A stretch of 64,000 bases of DNA. Origin: JAHEGP01 sp963792875. Its GTDB lineage: Bacteria > Pseudomonadota > Gammaproteobacteria > Pseudomonadales > JAHEGP01. The stretch lies in the NCBI GenBank assembly GCA_963792875.1, contig CAWBXV010000002.1:868001-932000 (forward strand), read 5' to 3'. Numbering within the stretch: position 1 is the first letter of the stretch; each line of letters opens with the position of its first letter. Shown here piece by piece: positions 8,065 to 15,575 of the stretch. The notes under the pieces were generated by a model that worked only from the letters and a program-made list of their open reading frames with translations, was not told the DNA's origin and searched no databases. The position numbers were made by a program, and so were the translations under genes.

Positions 8065-9168
8065 ATGAGATTTGTCGTACCCCGCGAGGAATTGCTCAAG
8101 CCCCTCAATCTTGTAGCCGGTGTCGTCGAGCGACGCCACACCATGCCGGTGCTGGCCAACGTCATGGTGCAGTTGGAAGCCGGGCAGCTGTCATTGACAG
8201 GCTCCGACGGCGAAGTGGAGCTCATTGGCCGGGTATTGCTGGCGGAGCCTGGTGAGGAGGGAGCTATCACCGTGCCGGCCCGCAAGCTTGTGGACATCTG
8301 CAAGTCGCTGCCGGAGCACAGCGAGGTTGAATTCCGCGTGGAGCAGCAGCGTGTCGTCATGAAGAGCGGCCGCAGCCGCTTCACCTTGTCGTCGCTTCCC
8401 GCCAGTGAGTTTCCGAGTATTGAAGAGGCGTCAACGGGGCAGATGGTCAGTCTGGGCAAGGCGCAATTGAAGAGTTTGCTGGATCAGACGAGTTTTGCCA
8501 TGGCGCAGCAGGACGTGCGCTACTACCTTAATGGCATGCTGTGGGAGATGCGGGAGGGGAGTTTTCGCGTCGTCGCCACCGATGGACACCGGCTGGCTAT
8601 GGCCACCCTGGAAGGCGGCGCCGCCTCAGTCAAAGATCGGCAGCTCATTCTTCCCAGAAAGGGCGTCGTCGAGTTGAGCCGGTTGCTGATCTCCGAAGCT
8701 GAGGATATTCACCTTCTGGTCGGCGATGCCTATCTGCGCGCGACCACCATGGAATTCACCTTCACCTCAAAACTGGTTGATGGCAGATTTCCTGACTATC
8801 AGCGCGTGATACCCAGAAACACTGACAAAGAGGTGCTGGCCGACAGGGATGAATTTAAAGCGGCGCTGTCACGCACTGCGATTCTCTCCAACGAAAAATA
8901 TCATGGCGTCCGGCTGAAATTCCAGGATAACGAGCTGACGATAACGGCCAATAATCCAGAGCAGGAGGAAGCCGTTGAGATACTGTCGGTAGTTTATGGC
9001 TATGAACCCCTGGAAGTCGGTTTTAACGTCAGCTATCTGCTTGACGTGATGAGCGTCATCAAGGGCGATACGGTGAAGCTTTCGCTGTCTGATTCCAACA
9101 GCAGCGCGCTGCTGGAGGATGCGGCTGACCCGGCTGCACTGTACGTGGTAATGCCGATGCGCCTTTGA
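8065..9168 (+). CDS. dnaN: DNA polymerase III beta sliding clamp
   Basis: DnaN is the ring-shaped processivity clamp that tethers DNA polymerase III and other proteins to DNA. ATG 8065 gives 367 residues (E. coli 366) and begins MRFVVPREELLKPL, matching the family N terminus. An upstream non-ATG start at 8041 would add eight unrelated residues. Typical segments include RRHTMPVLANV and the C-terminal AADPAALYVVMPMRL. It lies 90 bases after dnaA. In most relatives recF follows directly; here recF is nearly 8 kb away. Confidence 0.98.
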   Translation: MRFVVPREELLKPLNLVAGVVERRHTMPVLANVMVQLEAGQLSLTGSDGEVELIGRVLLAEPGEEGAITVPARKLVDICKSLPEHSEVEFRVEQQRVVMKSGRSRFTLSSLPASEFPSIEEASTGQMVSLGKAQLKSLLDQTSFAMAQQDVRYYLNGMLWEMREGSFRVVATDGHRLAMATLEGGAASVKDRQLILPRKGVVELSRLLISEAEDIHLLVGDAYLRATTMEFTFTSKLVDGRFPDYQRVIPRNTDKEVLADRDEFKAALSRTAILSNEKYHGVRLKFQDNELTITANNPEQEEAVEILSVVYGYEPLEVGFNVSYLLDVMSVIKGDTVKLSLSDSNSSALLEDAADPAALYVVMPMRL

Positions 9169-9258
9169 TAACCCTGCCGGTATCGGGCGACCCTGTATCG
9201 TTGGCATGAGACAGCGAGCGGCTAAAGCCAGGGTTCGCCGCCCGTCTCAAACCGCGCA

Positions 9259-9280
9259 GCCGGGCCGACAGTGGCCCGGG
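9259..9280. terminator. possible hairpin between convergent dnaN and glycosyltransferase genes
   Basis: CCGGGCC at 9260-9266 and GGCCCGG at 9273-9279 form a seven-base perfect stem with a six-base loop. The hairpin sits in the short space between convergent genes. No run of T or A follows on either strand, so it is a weak candidate for an intrinsic terminator. Confidence 0.3.
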
Positions 9281-9330
9281 TTGATGCAGATCGCTCCGGG
9301 CCTAGTGGCTCATCGCCCCCCGAAGCGCGT

Positions 9331-10860
9331 CTAGCGAGGCAGCTCGCGCCATTGGAAGTGGTATACGGTGTTCGCCTCAATTGCTGGACACTTGCCCGAT
9401 ATGGCGCTGGCATCGAGCAGCACATAGATTTCGTTGCGAACTTTTTCGGTGGCGATGACCTTGTCGCGCACGAAGCACTCGCCCAGGCTCTGCTCCTGCG
9501 TCAACACATAGCGCCCGGGGGCTTGCTCAAGCCAGAATAATACCGCCTCTATCCCGCCAGCGCCGGGCCGCACGCCAAAATGGGTGATCGGCGTGCGGGA
9601 AAACAACCACACCCCCTCGTGCCAACTGAACACCGCGAGCTCCGCGTCAGACGGCAACTGTGCCGCGATGCGCTCCATAAAGGGGCGGAAGGATCGCGAA
9701 TTATTCCTGATCAGAGGCTCGCTGACGTTCCAGATAAACCATAGGCAGAAATAGCTTACCAGACCGATGGTCATCCATTTCCCGCGAAACCGGCGGTGCC
9801 AACGGTGCCAGAGTGTCATGGCGATGGGCGCGCACGCCAGTACCAGTGCCGGGACCGCTGGAAATATATACAGCTTGCGCTTGCCGGTGCTCAGCGAAAA
9901 GAATACCACCACCAACAGCACATAACCCAGCAGCACAATATAGCGTGCATCGCCGCGCGCCAGTCGCCGGCGCCAGACGGGCAGCAACCACGGTAGCAGT
10001 GCGACCATCGGCAGCCAGTACTTCGGTATCACAGAAACGAAGAAGTACCAGACGGGTTCCCGGTGCTGCCATGCGTTGACATAGCGACCGCCGGTTTGTT
10101 TGAGCAGGATCTCATTGCGATACGCCTCAAGCGCCGGATCGCCGGAATGCCCTACCAGCAACGCCATCGGCAGCAGCCACACGGCGACCGCCAGGATCAG
10201 AAAGAGCGGCCCCAGGCACCAGCGCCACGCGCTACCCATACCCGTGCTATGCCGATGGACCACAGCGAAATACGGGATCAGCATGAGCAGCGGCAGAAAG
10301 CCTACACCCTTGGTGATAATGCCAAAGCCCATGCAGCAAAACGAGAACCAGTACCAACGCCAGTCGGGCCCCAGCAGCAGATGGCGCAGCAGCCCATAGA
10401 GGGCGAGGTTGATCCACATGAAGAGAAAGGCGTCGATCTGGCCCATCGTCATGACCACCTGGAATTGCCAGGTGGCGATCAACAGCAAGCCGGCAACCCA
10501 GGCCACGCGGCGATTCCACAGGCGGCGCGCGATGTCATGGACGCAGACCAACGAGATCAGACCCGACAACAGGGCTGGCAGCAAGAAGCTCAGTTTGATG
10601 TTGCCGACGACCGAGTAGGTGGCGGCCAGAGCCCAGAAGAAGAGTGGCGGCTTGTCAGCGTAGGCCTCACTGGCCCTGAACGGTACCAGCCAATTGCCGT
10701 TCTGTATCATCTCCAGGGCGACGCCCATGAATCTTTCTTCGTCCACCATCCATGGATCGCGCAGACCGATGCAAGCACCTATCAGCAGGAAGCACAGCAC
10801 CAGCAGCTGGGGCAGGCCATTGTGATATCTCCAGGGCGAACGGAACCACCAGTTACGCAC
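9331..10860 (-). CDS. ArnT/PMT-like lipid-linked sugar glycosyltransferase (GT-C fold)
   Basis: This 509-residue polytopic protein resembles the ArnT/PMT_2 families, which move a sugar from an undecaprenyl-phosphate carrier to lipid A, protein or another acceptor on the periplasmic side. The first loop carries DPWMVDEERFMGVALEM, with the Asp-Glu pair typical of GT-C enzymes, then YADKPPLFFW, as in ArnT. About ten or more hydrophobic helices follow and a soluble C-terminal domain ends the protein. Its start abuts the stop of the LAB_N gene; with the GT2 gene this is a three-gene operon. The sugar and acceptor cannot be read from sequence. Confidence 0.85.
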   Translation of the reverse strand: MRNWWFRSPWRYHNGLPQLLVLCFLLIGACIGLRDPWMVDEERFMGVALEMIQNGNWLVPFRASEAYADKPPLFFWALAATYSVVGNIKLSFLLPALLSGLISLVCVHDIARRLWNRRVAWVAGLLLIATWQFQVVMTMGQIDAFLFMWINLALYGLLRHLLLGPDWRWYWFSFCCMGFGIITKGVGFLPLLMLIPYFAVVHRHSTGMGSAWRWCLGPLFLILAVAVWLLPMALLVGHSGDPALEAYRNEILLKQTGGRYVNAWQHREPVWYFFVSVIPKYWLPMVALLPWLLPVWRRRLARGDARYIVLLGYVLLVVVFFSLSTGKRKLYIFPAVPALVLACAPIAMTLWHRWHRRFRGKWMTIGLVSYFCLWFIWNVSEPLIRNNSRSFRPFMERIAAQLPSDAELAVFSWHEGVWLFSRTPITHFGVRPGAGGIEAVLFWLEQAPGRYVLTQEQSLGECFVRDKVIATEKVRNEIYVLLDASAISGKCPAIEANTVYHFQWRELPR

Positions 10861-11154
10861 TCAGCTATCCTTACTGCTGGCTGCGTTGGCTATCACTTTG
10901 CGCTGATTGGAGATCAGCCGGAGGTTGCGAAAGTACACCACCATGCCGAATGATTGGCCAAGGATAAACACGGGGTCTTCCCGATACACGGCGTACGCCA
11001 ACAGCAAGGCACTGCCGATGATGGACAAGTACCAGAACGCTTCCGGCACGATGCTGCGCTTCTTGAATTCGCTGAAGATCCACTGAACCAGGAAGCGGGC
11101 AGAGAAGGCCGCCTGCCCCAGGAGGCCTACTGTCAACCACTGGGTCGCGTTCAT
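10861..11154 (-). CDS. lipid A biosynthesis N-terminal domain (LAB_N) small membrane protein
   Basis: This 97-residue protein has three predicted membrane segments and matches the LAB_N pattern: FSARFLVQWIFSEFKKRS, then VPEAFWYLSIIGSALLL, then the C-terminal GMVVYFRNLRLI. LAB_N proteins often sit beside a dolichol-phosphate-mannose-synthase-like GT2 and a GT-C transferase, as here. The gene starts one base after the GT2 stop and ends directly before the transferase start. A role in moving or handling the lipid-linked sugar is inferred from context only. Confidence 0.85.
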   Translation of the reverse strand: MNATQWLTVGLLGQAAFSARFLVQWIFSEFKKRSIVPEAFWYLSIIGSALLLAYAVYREDPVFILGQSFGMVVYFRNLRLISNQRKVIANAASSKDS

Positions 11155-11155
11155 G

Positions 11156-11911
11156 CTATTTCAACTCCAGTTCACGAGGGGCTACCTCGAGGCGGGTCCG
11201 TCTGATCAGCCACCAGACACCGAACAGGTCGAGAATTCCCACCAGCGCGCGGTCCAGGGTGCCGTAGTTGGAGCGTCCTTCTGCGCGCGGCCGATGGTTG
11301 ACCGGATGTGTCAACAGCGCGCCGCCGTGGCGCTTCACCAGTGCCGGAATGAACCGGTGCATATGATCAAAATAGGGCAGCTGCAGAAACAGTGTCCGCT
11401 CGAACACTTTCAGTCCACAGCCGGTATCGGGCGTGTCGTCTTTCAACAGACGGCGGCGCAACCCATTGGCGAACTTTGAGGACCATCGCTTTATCCAGGT
11501 GTCGCGGCGAATGACCCGGTGACCCGCTACCAGTTTGATGTTCTGTGACTGCGCGGCGGGGTCCTGGATTTTGGCCAGCATGCCGGGGATATCGGCGGGA
11601 TCATTCTGGCCATCGCCGTCCAGCGTGACCAGCCACTGGCCGCGGGCCGCCCGGGCGGCGCGATAAATGGAGGTGCTCTGTCCTACCGACCGGGCGTTGT
11701 CCAGCACGCGCAATTGCGCAAAGCCGGCTTTAGCGGCTTGCTGCAGTCGAGTGATGGTATCGTCGTCGCTGCCATCGTTAACCACGAGGACCTCGTAGTT
11801 ATCGCGGTCGCCGCAAGCGCTGCGTATCTCCGACAGCAGCTGAGCTATATTCAGAGCTTCGTTCTTTGCCGGGATGATGATCGAGAATTCGACAGCACGT
11901 GGCATGGGCAT
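11156..11911 (-). CDS. family 2 glycosyltransferase, polyprenyl-phosphate sugar synthase-like
   Basis: This 251-residue protein begins with the GT2 fold: FSIIIPAKNEALNI, VLVVNDGSDDDT and VTLDGDGQNDPADI, the last supplying the DXD-like metal site. It matches the dolichol-phosphate mannosyltransferase (DPM1) branch, which attaches a sugar from a nucleotide donor to a polyprenyl phosphate. It lacks the C-terminal membrane domain of some relatives; only a weakly hydrophobic segment is seen near residue 225. It is the first gene of the operon with LAB_N and the ArnT-like transferase, so it probably makes the lipid-linked donor for the latter. Confidence 0.88.
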   Translation of the reverse strand: MPMPRAVEFSIIIPAKNEALNIAQLLSEIRSACGDRDNYEVLVVNDGSDDDTITRLQQAAKAGFAQLRVLDNARSVGQSTSIYRAARAARGQWLVTLDGDGQNDPADIPGMLAKIQDPAAQSQNIKLVAGHRVIRRDTWIKRWSSKFANGLRRRLLKDDTPDTGCGLKVFERTLFLQLPYFDHMHRFIPALVKRHGGALLTHPVNHRPRAEGRSNYGTLDRALVGILDLFGVWWLIRRTRLEVAPRELELK

Positions 11912-11934
11912 GACCCGACAAGATTAAAATTATG

Positions 11935-11954
11935 GTAATTACTCAGCTCATCAC
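11935..11954. repeat. left terminal inverted repeat of the IS66-family element
   Basis: This 20-base end matches the right end in inverted orientation with one mismatch at its fifth base. It lies 23 bases beyond the start codon of the leftward GT2 gene, inside that gene's upstream region, so the insertion may have changed the promoter of the glycosyltransferase operon. Confidence 0.85.
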
Positions 11955-11999
11955 GCAAAGATCGCGGGTAAGTTTCCAGCGAACAAACAAGCTAGCGCA

Positions 12000-13373
12000 T
12001 CAGTTGCCGAAACACCCTGTTTCCTGCAGGACGAGATTATAGCTGCGAATGCTACAGAATATCTGCGCACCCTGCATGGAGCGAAAGCACCCCGAGATTT
12101 TCTGGTGGACTTTGGTCATACGGTTATCGTTCTCGCCCTGATTGTTCGTGAAGGGCACGGCCTCATCTCCATGAATCGGAGCACGTCTGCTTCATAGTTC
12201 CGCAATCGCTCGAGCAGATTTCTGGACTTCGAGCGTTTGAGTCGCCCCCCGCTGACCCGGTTGTCGCGACTTTTCATCTGGCGGTGGACATTCGATGTCA
12301 CCTTGAGTGAGAAGGTTCCGATAGGCCTTTCGAAATTTTTCGGCCTCTCCAGTGGGCAATGCACCGCCGGCATCCTTGACGGCCTGATTGATGGTCTGCA
12401 ACAGGTCCTGCATCGCCTTCGCCCAGGCCTGACCATCCTGCTCCCAGGCTCGTTCCAGTTCTCGCAGATGATGGGCATTACACAGGGCATGCTGGCAAGG
12501 CAGTGCGTAGTAAGGCTTCCAGTGGTCGTGACAGAGAATCCCGGCGAAGGCGGGCAGGATGCCCGCATCGGCTATCGCCTCGCCACCCCGTTGCCGATGT
12601 GGAAAGAACCAGGTCCAGGCCGCATTCGATGCCACGTGCAGCCAGTGCCGCTGTCCACCGATGTTGATGCCGGTCTCATCGGCGTGCAGCACTGCACTGT
12701 CGCGCAGGCGCTGCCTGATGACCGCTTCAGCGCCCCCGCTCGCAACCAGCTTGGCCGCCTCCACGTTGAAATTGCAGATGGAGCCCTCACTCAACGGGAT
12801 ACCGAGTTGGTCCTGGAAGTAGTCGGCGATGCGCTTGTAAGGCAGCAGCTGATACTGCGAAAGATACACCGCGTGCGCCCTGATGGAATCGCCGTACTGC
12901 ACCGGGCGAGTCACCTTGGCTGGAAATTCCGCCACGAAGCGTTGGCCGGCTTCGTCGATCAGCACCTGGGCTCGGTACTCGGTCGCCCGCAAACCGATGT
13001 CAATATCCACGACCTGCCGGGCTTCAAAACCAACGTCCCGATAGAGCCCTCGCGGCAGGGTGCGACGATCTATGCGAAGATCCTGAATCTCATCGGGGTC
13101 AGCAAAAGGTTCCAGCGTCTTGCCGTCATGCCCGGGCTGGCCACCGGGTTTCCTGCCGCTTTTCGCCCGTGACTTTTTCTCGCGATTCTGGTCCGTTGAC
13201 GGAGGCTTACTGCTGTTGCGACTGTTGAGTCCCAGTTGGTTGCTCAGCAGTGAGACGATGACAATCAGCAGCTCCATGGACGCTTTCAGTGCCGGCGACA
13301 CATCGTGGGCCTGCGCAAGTTCCCCACGCGCGCTATCGAGCGCGTCAGAGACGTTGATGTCGCTCAGGGCCAT
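12000..13373 (-). pseudogene. IS66-family transposase (TnpC-like), frameshifted twice
   Basis: The first 393-codon frame has IS66 features: an N-terminal LNSRNSSKPPSTDQN helix region, a basic GRKPGGQPGHDG segment, and the DDE core start with HADETGINIGGQRHWLH and CHDHWKPYYALP. Near 12244-12249, a run of six C on the plus strand, the frame breaks and similarity resumes in another frame with LKRSKSRNLLERLRNYEADV. A second one-base loss near 12170 moves it to a third frame, FTNNQGENDNRMTKVHQKISG (spanning the final catalytic Glu), ending at a TGA at 12000. With two separate indels this looks like real decay, though a sequencing error in the C run cannot be excluded. Confidence 0.85.
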
Positions 13374-13519
13374 ACAATCCGCCCGGGCTCGGCTGCTTCA
13401 GCAGAATGCACAATGTGCCTGGATAAAAGCTATGTGGTTCAACGGCATGGCAAGAAAAAGCAGTCTCGATCGAGACCCGCCATTTCATGAGTTCTCTGAG
13501 CCAAAGTCAAGCTGAGTCG

Positions 13520-13539
13520 GTGATGAGCTGAGTAGTTAC
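13520..13539. repeat. right terminal inverted repeat of the IS66-family element
   Basis: GTGATGAGCTGAGTAGTTAC is the inverted partner of the left end, with one mismatch in 20. It lies about 150 bases upstream of the transposase start. The conserved pair suggests that the ends have decayed less than the coding region. Confidence 0.85.
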
Positions 13540-13739
13540 GGTGAATTTTCCTGCATGACCTCGGTAAATACCATGGCTAGAAGCGCCCTCATCAGACAGC
13601 GGGGTGCCGGGGTAAGCCGGCGCTGGGTGAGGGTGGATAGTGATCGTCGAGGCTGGTTGATCAGGTTACGGAGCCACCGGGAGTGCAATCTGCGCCAGAT
13701 AGTCGCCGAGGCATTCCCTATAGCCGGTGGTGGTCTTGG

Positions 13740-14020
13740 CAGTGGGCAGACGCAGGGCCAGCAGCACACCGGTCCAGACCAGCGCAGGCCCGAAGTCGGC
13801 ATACCGCTGGAGTACCACGGCCGTGATCGCCTAAGCGGTGCCCTCGTCCATCGCCTTGTCGGGCCGCCTGCCGCGGTGGCTGGAGATCAAGCCCGTCACG
13901 CCAGACTGACGGTAGTGCCGAAGCAGCCGTTTGACGCGCCCTGCGCTGAGGTCCAGTCGCAGCGCCGCGCCTGGCTCAACGCTTGCCCGGCATCACCTGG
14001 ATGGACTCCAGCCGGGGCCC
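13740..14020 (-). pseudogene. remnant of an ISNCY/integrase-type transposase, N-terminal helix-turn-helix part
   Basis: Read leftward, the segment gives LSAGRVKRLLRHYRQSGVTG, then LISSHRGRRPDKAMDEG, a stop codon, and LQRYADFGPAL. This is the usual layout of the winged helix-turn-helix region of ISNCY-type transposases (RQVKRLLRRYR, GAAGLISRHRGRRP, RYADFGPTLA). Just upstream the reading frame shifts twice (LESIQVMPGK and ALSQARRC are in other frames). No catalytic domain is present. The IS66 element lies directly next to its truncated end, so one insertion may have cut the other; that is inference. Confidence 0.65.
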
Positions 14021-14552
14021 CTCTCGCCGGCTTATCGGGCCGTGCTCACTGGTCGCGTGTCCTCTTCAAGGCCAAGGGGTCTTTCAGGATCGTTTCAAGG
14101 CAACCTGACGGCTTTGGACTGACGTCGTGGAAATTCCCGGCCGCCCCTTCCGCCCCTGTCCACCCATGCCACTGCAACCGGGCGTCCGGCGTCGGCTAAC
14201 CGCTGTCGATCGATGCCCCGTCAGAGCCGTCCGACGCCTCCCTGCGCAGGAACTACCCGGCGCCGAACTCGGCACAGCCATCAGTTCGGAATGCGGGCGA
14301 GCGCGGTTGCGCTACCAGTTGGATTTCGCGGTACGTCGCCAGCATGACGCAAAGGGGAATCGACGATGATCGATGTGCGCCGAACCCTGGCGTGCATTCG
14401 TCCCGCTGCCTAGTGCGTTGCTGGCCGCGCATGGCCCTGATTCCGTGTCAGCGGATGGAGAAGTCCGGCCGGGCCAGGCTTATACTTAAAGGATGCGTGT
14501 CTGCGCTGACCGTGACGTCTGTCATCAATGAGTTCCAACCGGGGGGAGAACA
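14021..14552. other. non-coding stretch between transposase remnant and epimerase
   Basis: About 530 bases in which I see no coding similarity on either strand. Several short frames exist but none has a family motif or a convincing ribosome-binding site. The last bases (GGGGGGAGAACA) form the epimerase ribosome-binding site. TATACT at 14481-14486 could be a -10 element for the epimerase, but no matching -35 was found. Confidence 0.5.
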
Positions 14553-15575
14553 ATGCGAATACTGGTCACAGGTGCCGCTGGCTTTATCGGTATGCATACC
14601 TGCAAGGCGTTGCTGGATCGGGGAGACGAGGTCATAGGCATCGACAATCTCAACGATTACTACGAGGTTCAATTGAAGCGGTCGCGGCTGAATCTCATTG
14701 AAGGCTATGAAAAATTCAGGTTCGTCGAACTCGACCTGGTAGCGCGGGAGGCGATCATGTCGCTGTTTCAAGAGTACCGCTTCGATCGCGTATTCAACGC
14801 TGCGGCCCAGGCGGGTGTGCGATATTCCATCGAGAATCCCCACGCCTATATCGATAGTAACCTGGTTGGGTTTGCCAACATACTGGAAGCTTGTCGTCAC
14901 ACCAAAGTCGGTCACCTCGTTTATGCGAGCAGTTCGAGTGTCTACGGGGCCAACGAGAACCTGCCCTTCAGCGTTAAACACAATGTGGATCATCCGGTGA
15001 GTCTTTACGCGGCCACAAAAAAGGCAGGCGAGTTGATGGCCCATGCCTATAGCCATCTGTATGGTCTGCCGACCTCCGGGTTGCGGTTTTTTACGGTGTA
15101 TGGGCCGTGGGGCAGGCCCGATATGGCGCCTTCTTTGTTCACGCGGGCCATTCTGGAAGGCAAGCCCATCAATGTGTTCAATGAGGGGCGGCTACAGCGG
15201 GATTTCACCTATATCGACGACATCGTAGAAGGCGTGGTGCGCATTATTGATAAGATCGCCGAGCCGGATCCGGACTTCAACTCACGCGAGCCCAGTCCGG
15301 CCGTCTCGACGGCACCTTACCGAATCTACAATATAGGAAACAACGAGCCGGTAAATCTGCTGGATTTTATCCACGCCATCGAGGTCGCGCTGGGGAAGAC
15401 CGCGGTGAAAAACATGGTAAGCATGCAGCCTGGCGATGTGGTCGCGACCGCTGCGGATATTGAAGAACTCTATGAGGCGGTCGGCTTCCGGCCCTCGACG
15501 CCGTTGTCCCGGGGCGTACAAAATTTTGTCGACTGGTACCGTGACTACCATGGCTTTGCCGCGAGCGCAGGCTAG
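14553..15575 (+). CDS. NAD-dependent nucleotide-sugar epimerase, UDP-glucuronate 4-epimerase-like
   Basis: This 340-residue short-chain dehydrogenase/reductase of the extended type probably inverts a sugar nucleotide such as UDP-glucuronate to UDP-galacturonate. It starts MRILVTGAAGFIGMH (NAD-binding GxxGxxG). SSSSVYG lies near residue 130, and the catalytic tyrosine and lysine in LYAATKKAGE near 150. RLQRDFTYIDDIVEGV follows near 220. The motif DNLNDYYEVQLKRSRL is typical of the WbpP/LpsL/UDP-GlcA epimerase branch. A strong GGGGGGAGA precedes ATG 14553. It is alone on its strand in the island and may supply sugar for surface polysaccharide or for the neighbouring glycosyltransferases. Confidence 0.88.
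   Translation: MRILVTGAAGFIGMHTCKALLDRGDEVIGIDNLNDYYEVQLKRSRLNLIEGYEKFRFVELDLVAREAIMSLFQEYRFDRVFNAAAQAGVRYSIENPHAYIDSNLVGFANILEACRHTKVGHLVYASSSSVYGANENLPFSVKHNVDHPVSLYAATKKAGELMAHAYSHLYGLPTSGLRFFTVYGPWGRPDMAPSLFTRAILEGKPINVFNEGRLQRDFTYIDDIVEGVVRIIDKIAEPDPDFNSREPSPAVSTAPYRIYNIGNNEPVNLLDFIHAIEVALGKTAVKNMVSMQPGDVVATAADIEELYEAVGFRPSTPLSRGVQNFVDWYRDYHGFAASAG

Larger units (their letters stand above)
11935..13539 (-). mobile_element. IS66-family insertion sequence with imperfect terminal inverted repeats
   Basis: A 1,605-base element is bounded by inverted repeats GTAATTACTCAGCTCATCAC (11935-11954) and the complement of GTAACTACTCAGCTCATCAC (13520-13539), which differ at one base of 20. It contains a single transposase of the IS66 TnpC type and no tnpA or tnpB accessory genes, so it fits the single-gene branch of the family. 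No eight-base target duplication is seen (left flank AAATTATG, right flank GGTGAATT). The transposase carries two frameshifts, so the copy is probably immobile by itself. Confidence 0.85.

Noticed and set aside
11927..13547. Target-site duplication around the IS66 element
   Set aside because: The eight-base flanks, AAATTATG and GGTGAATT, do not match.
13555..14199. A 214-codon plus-strand frame right of the IS66 element
   Set aside because: It runs antisense to the readable transposase remnant and has no motif.
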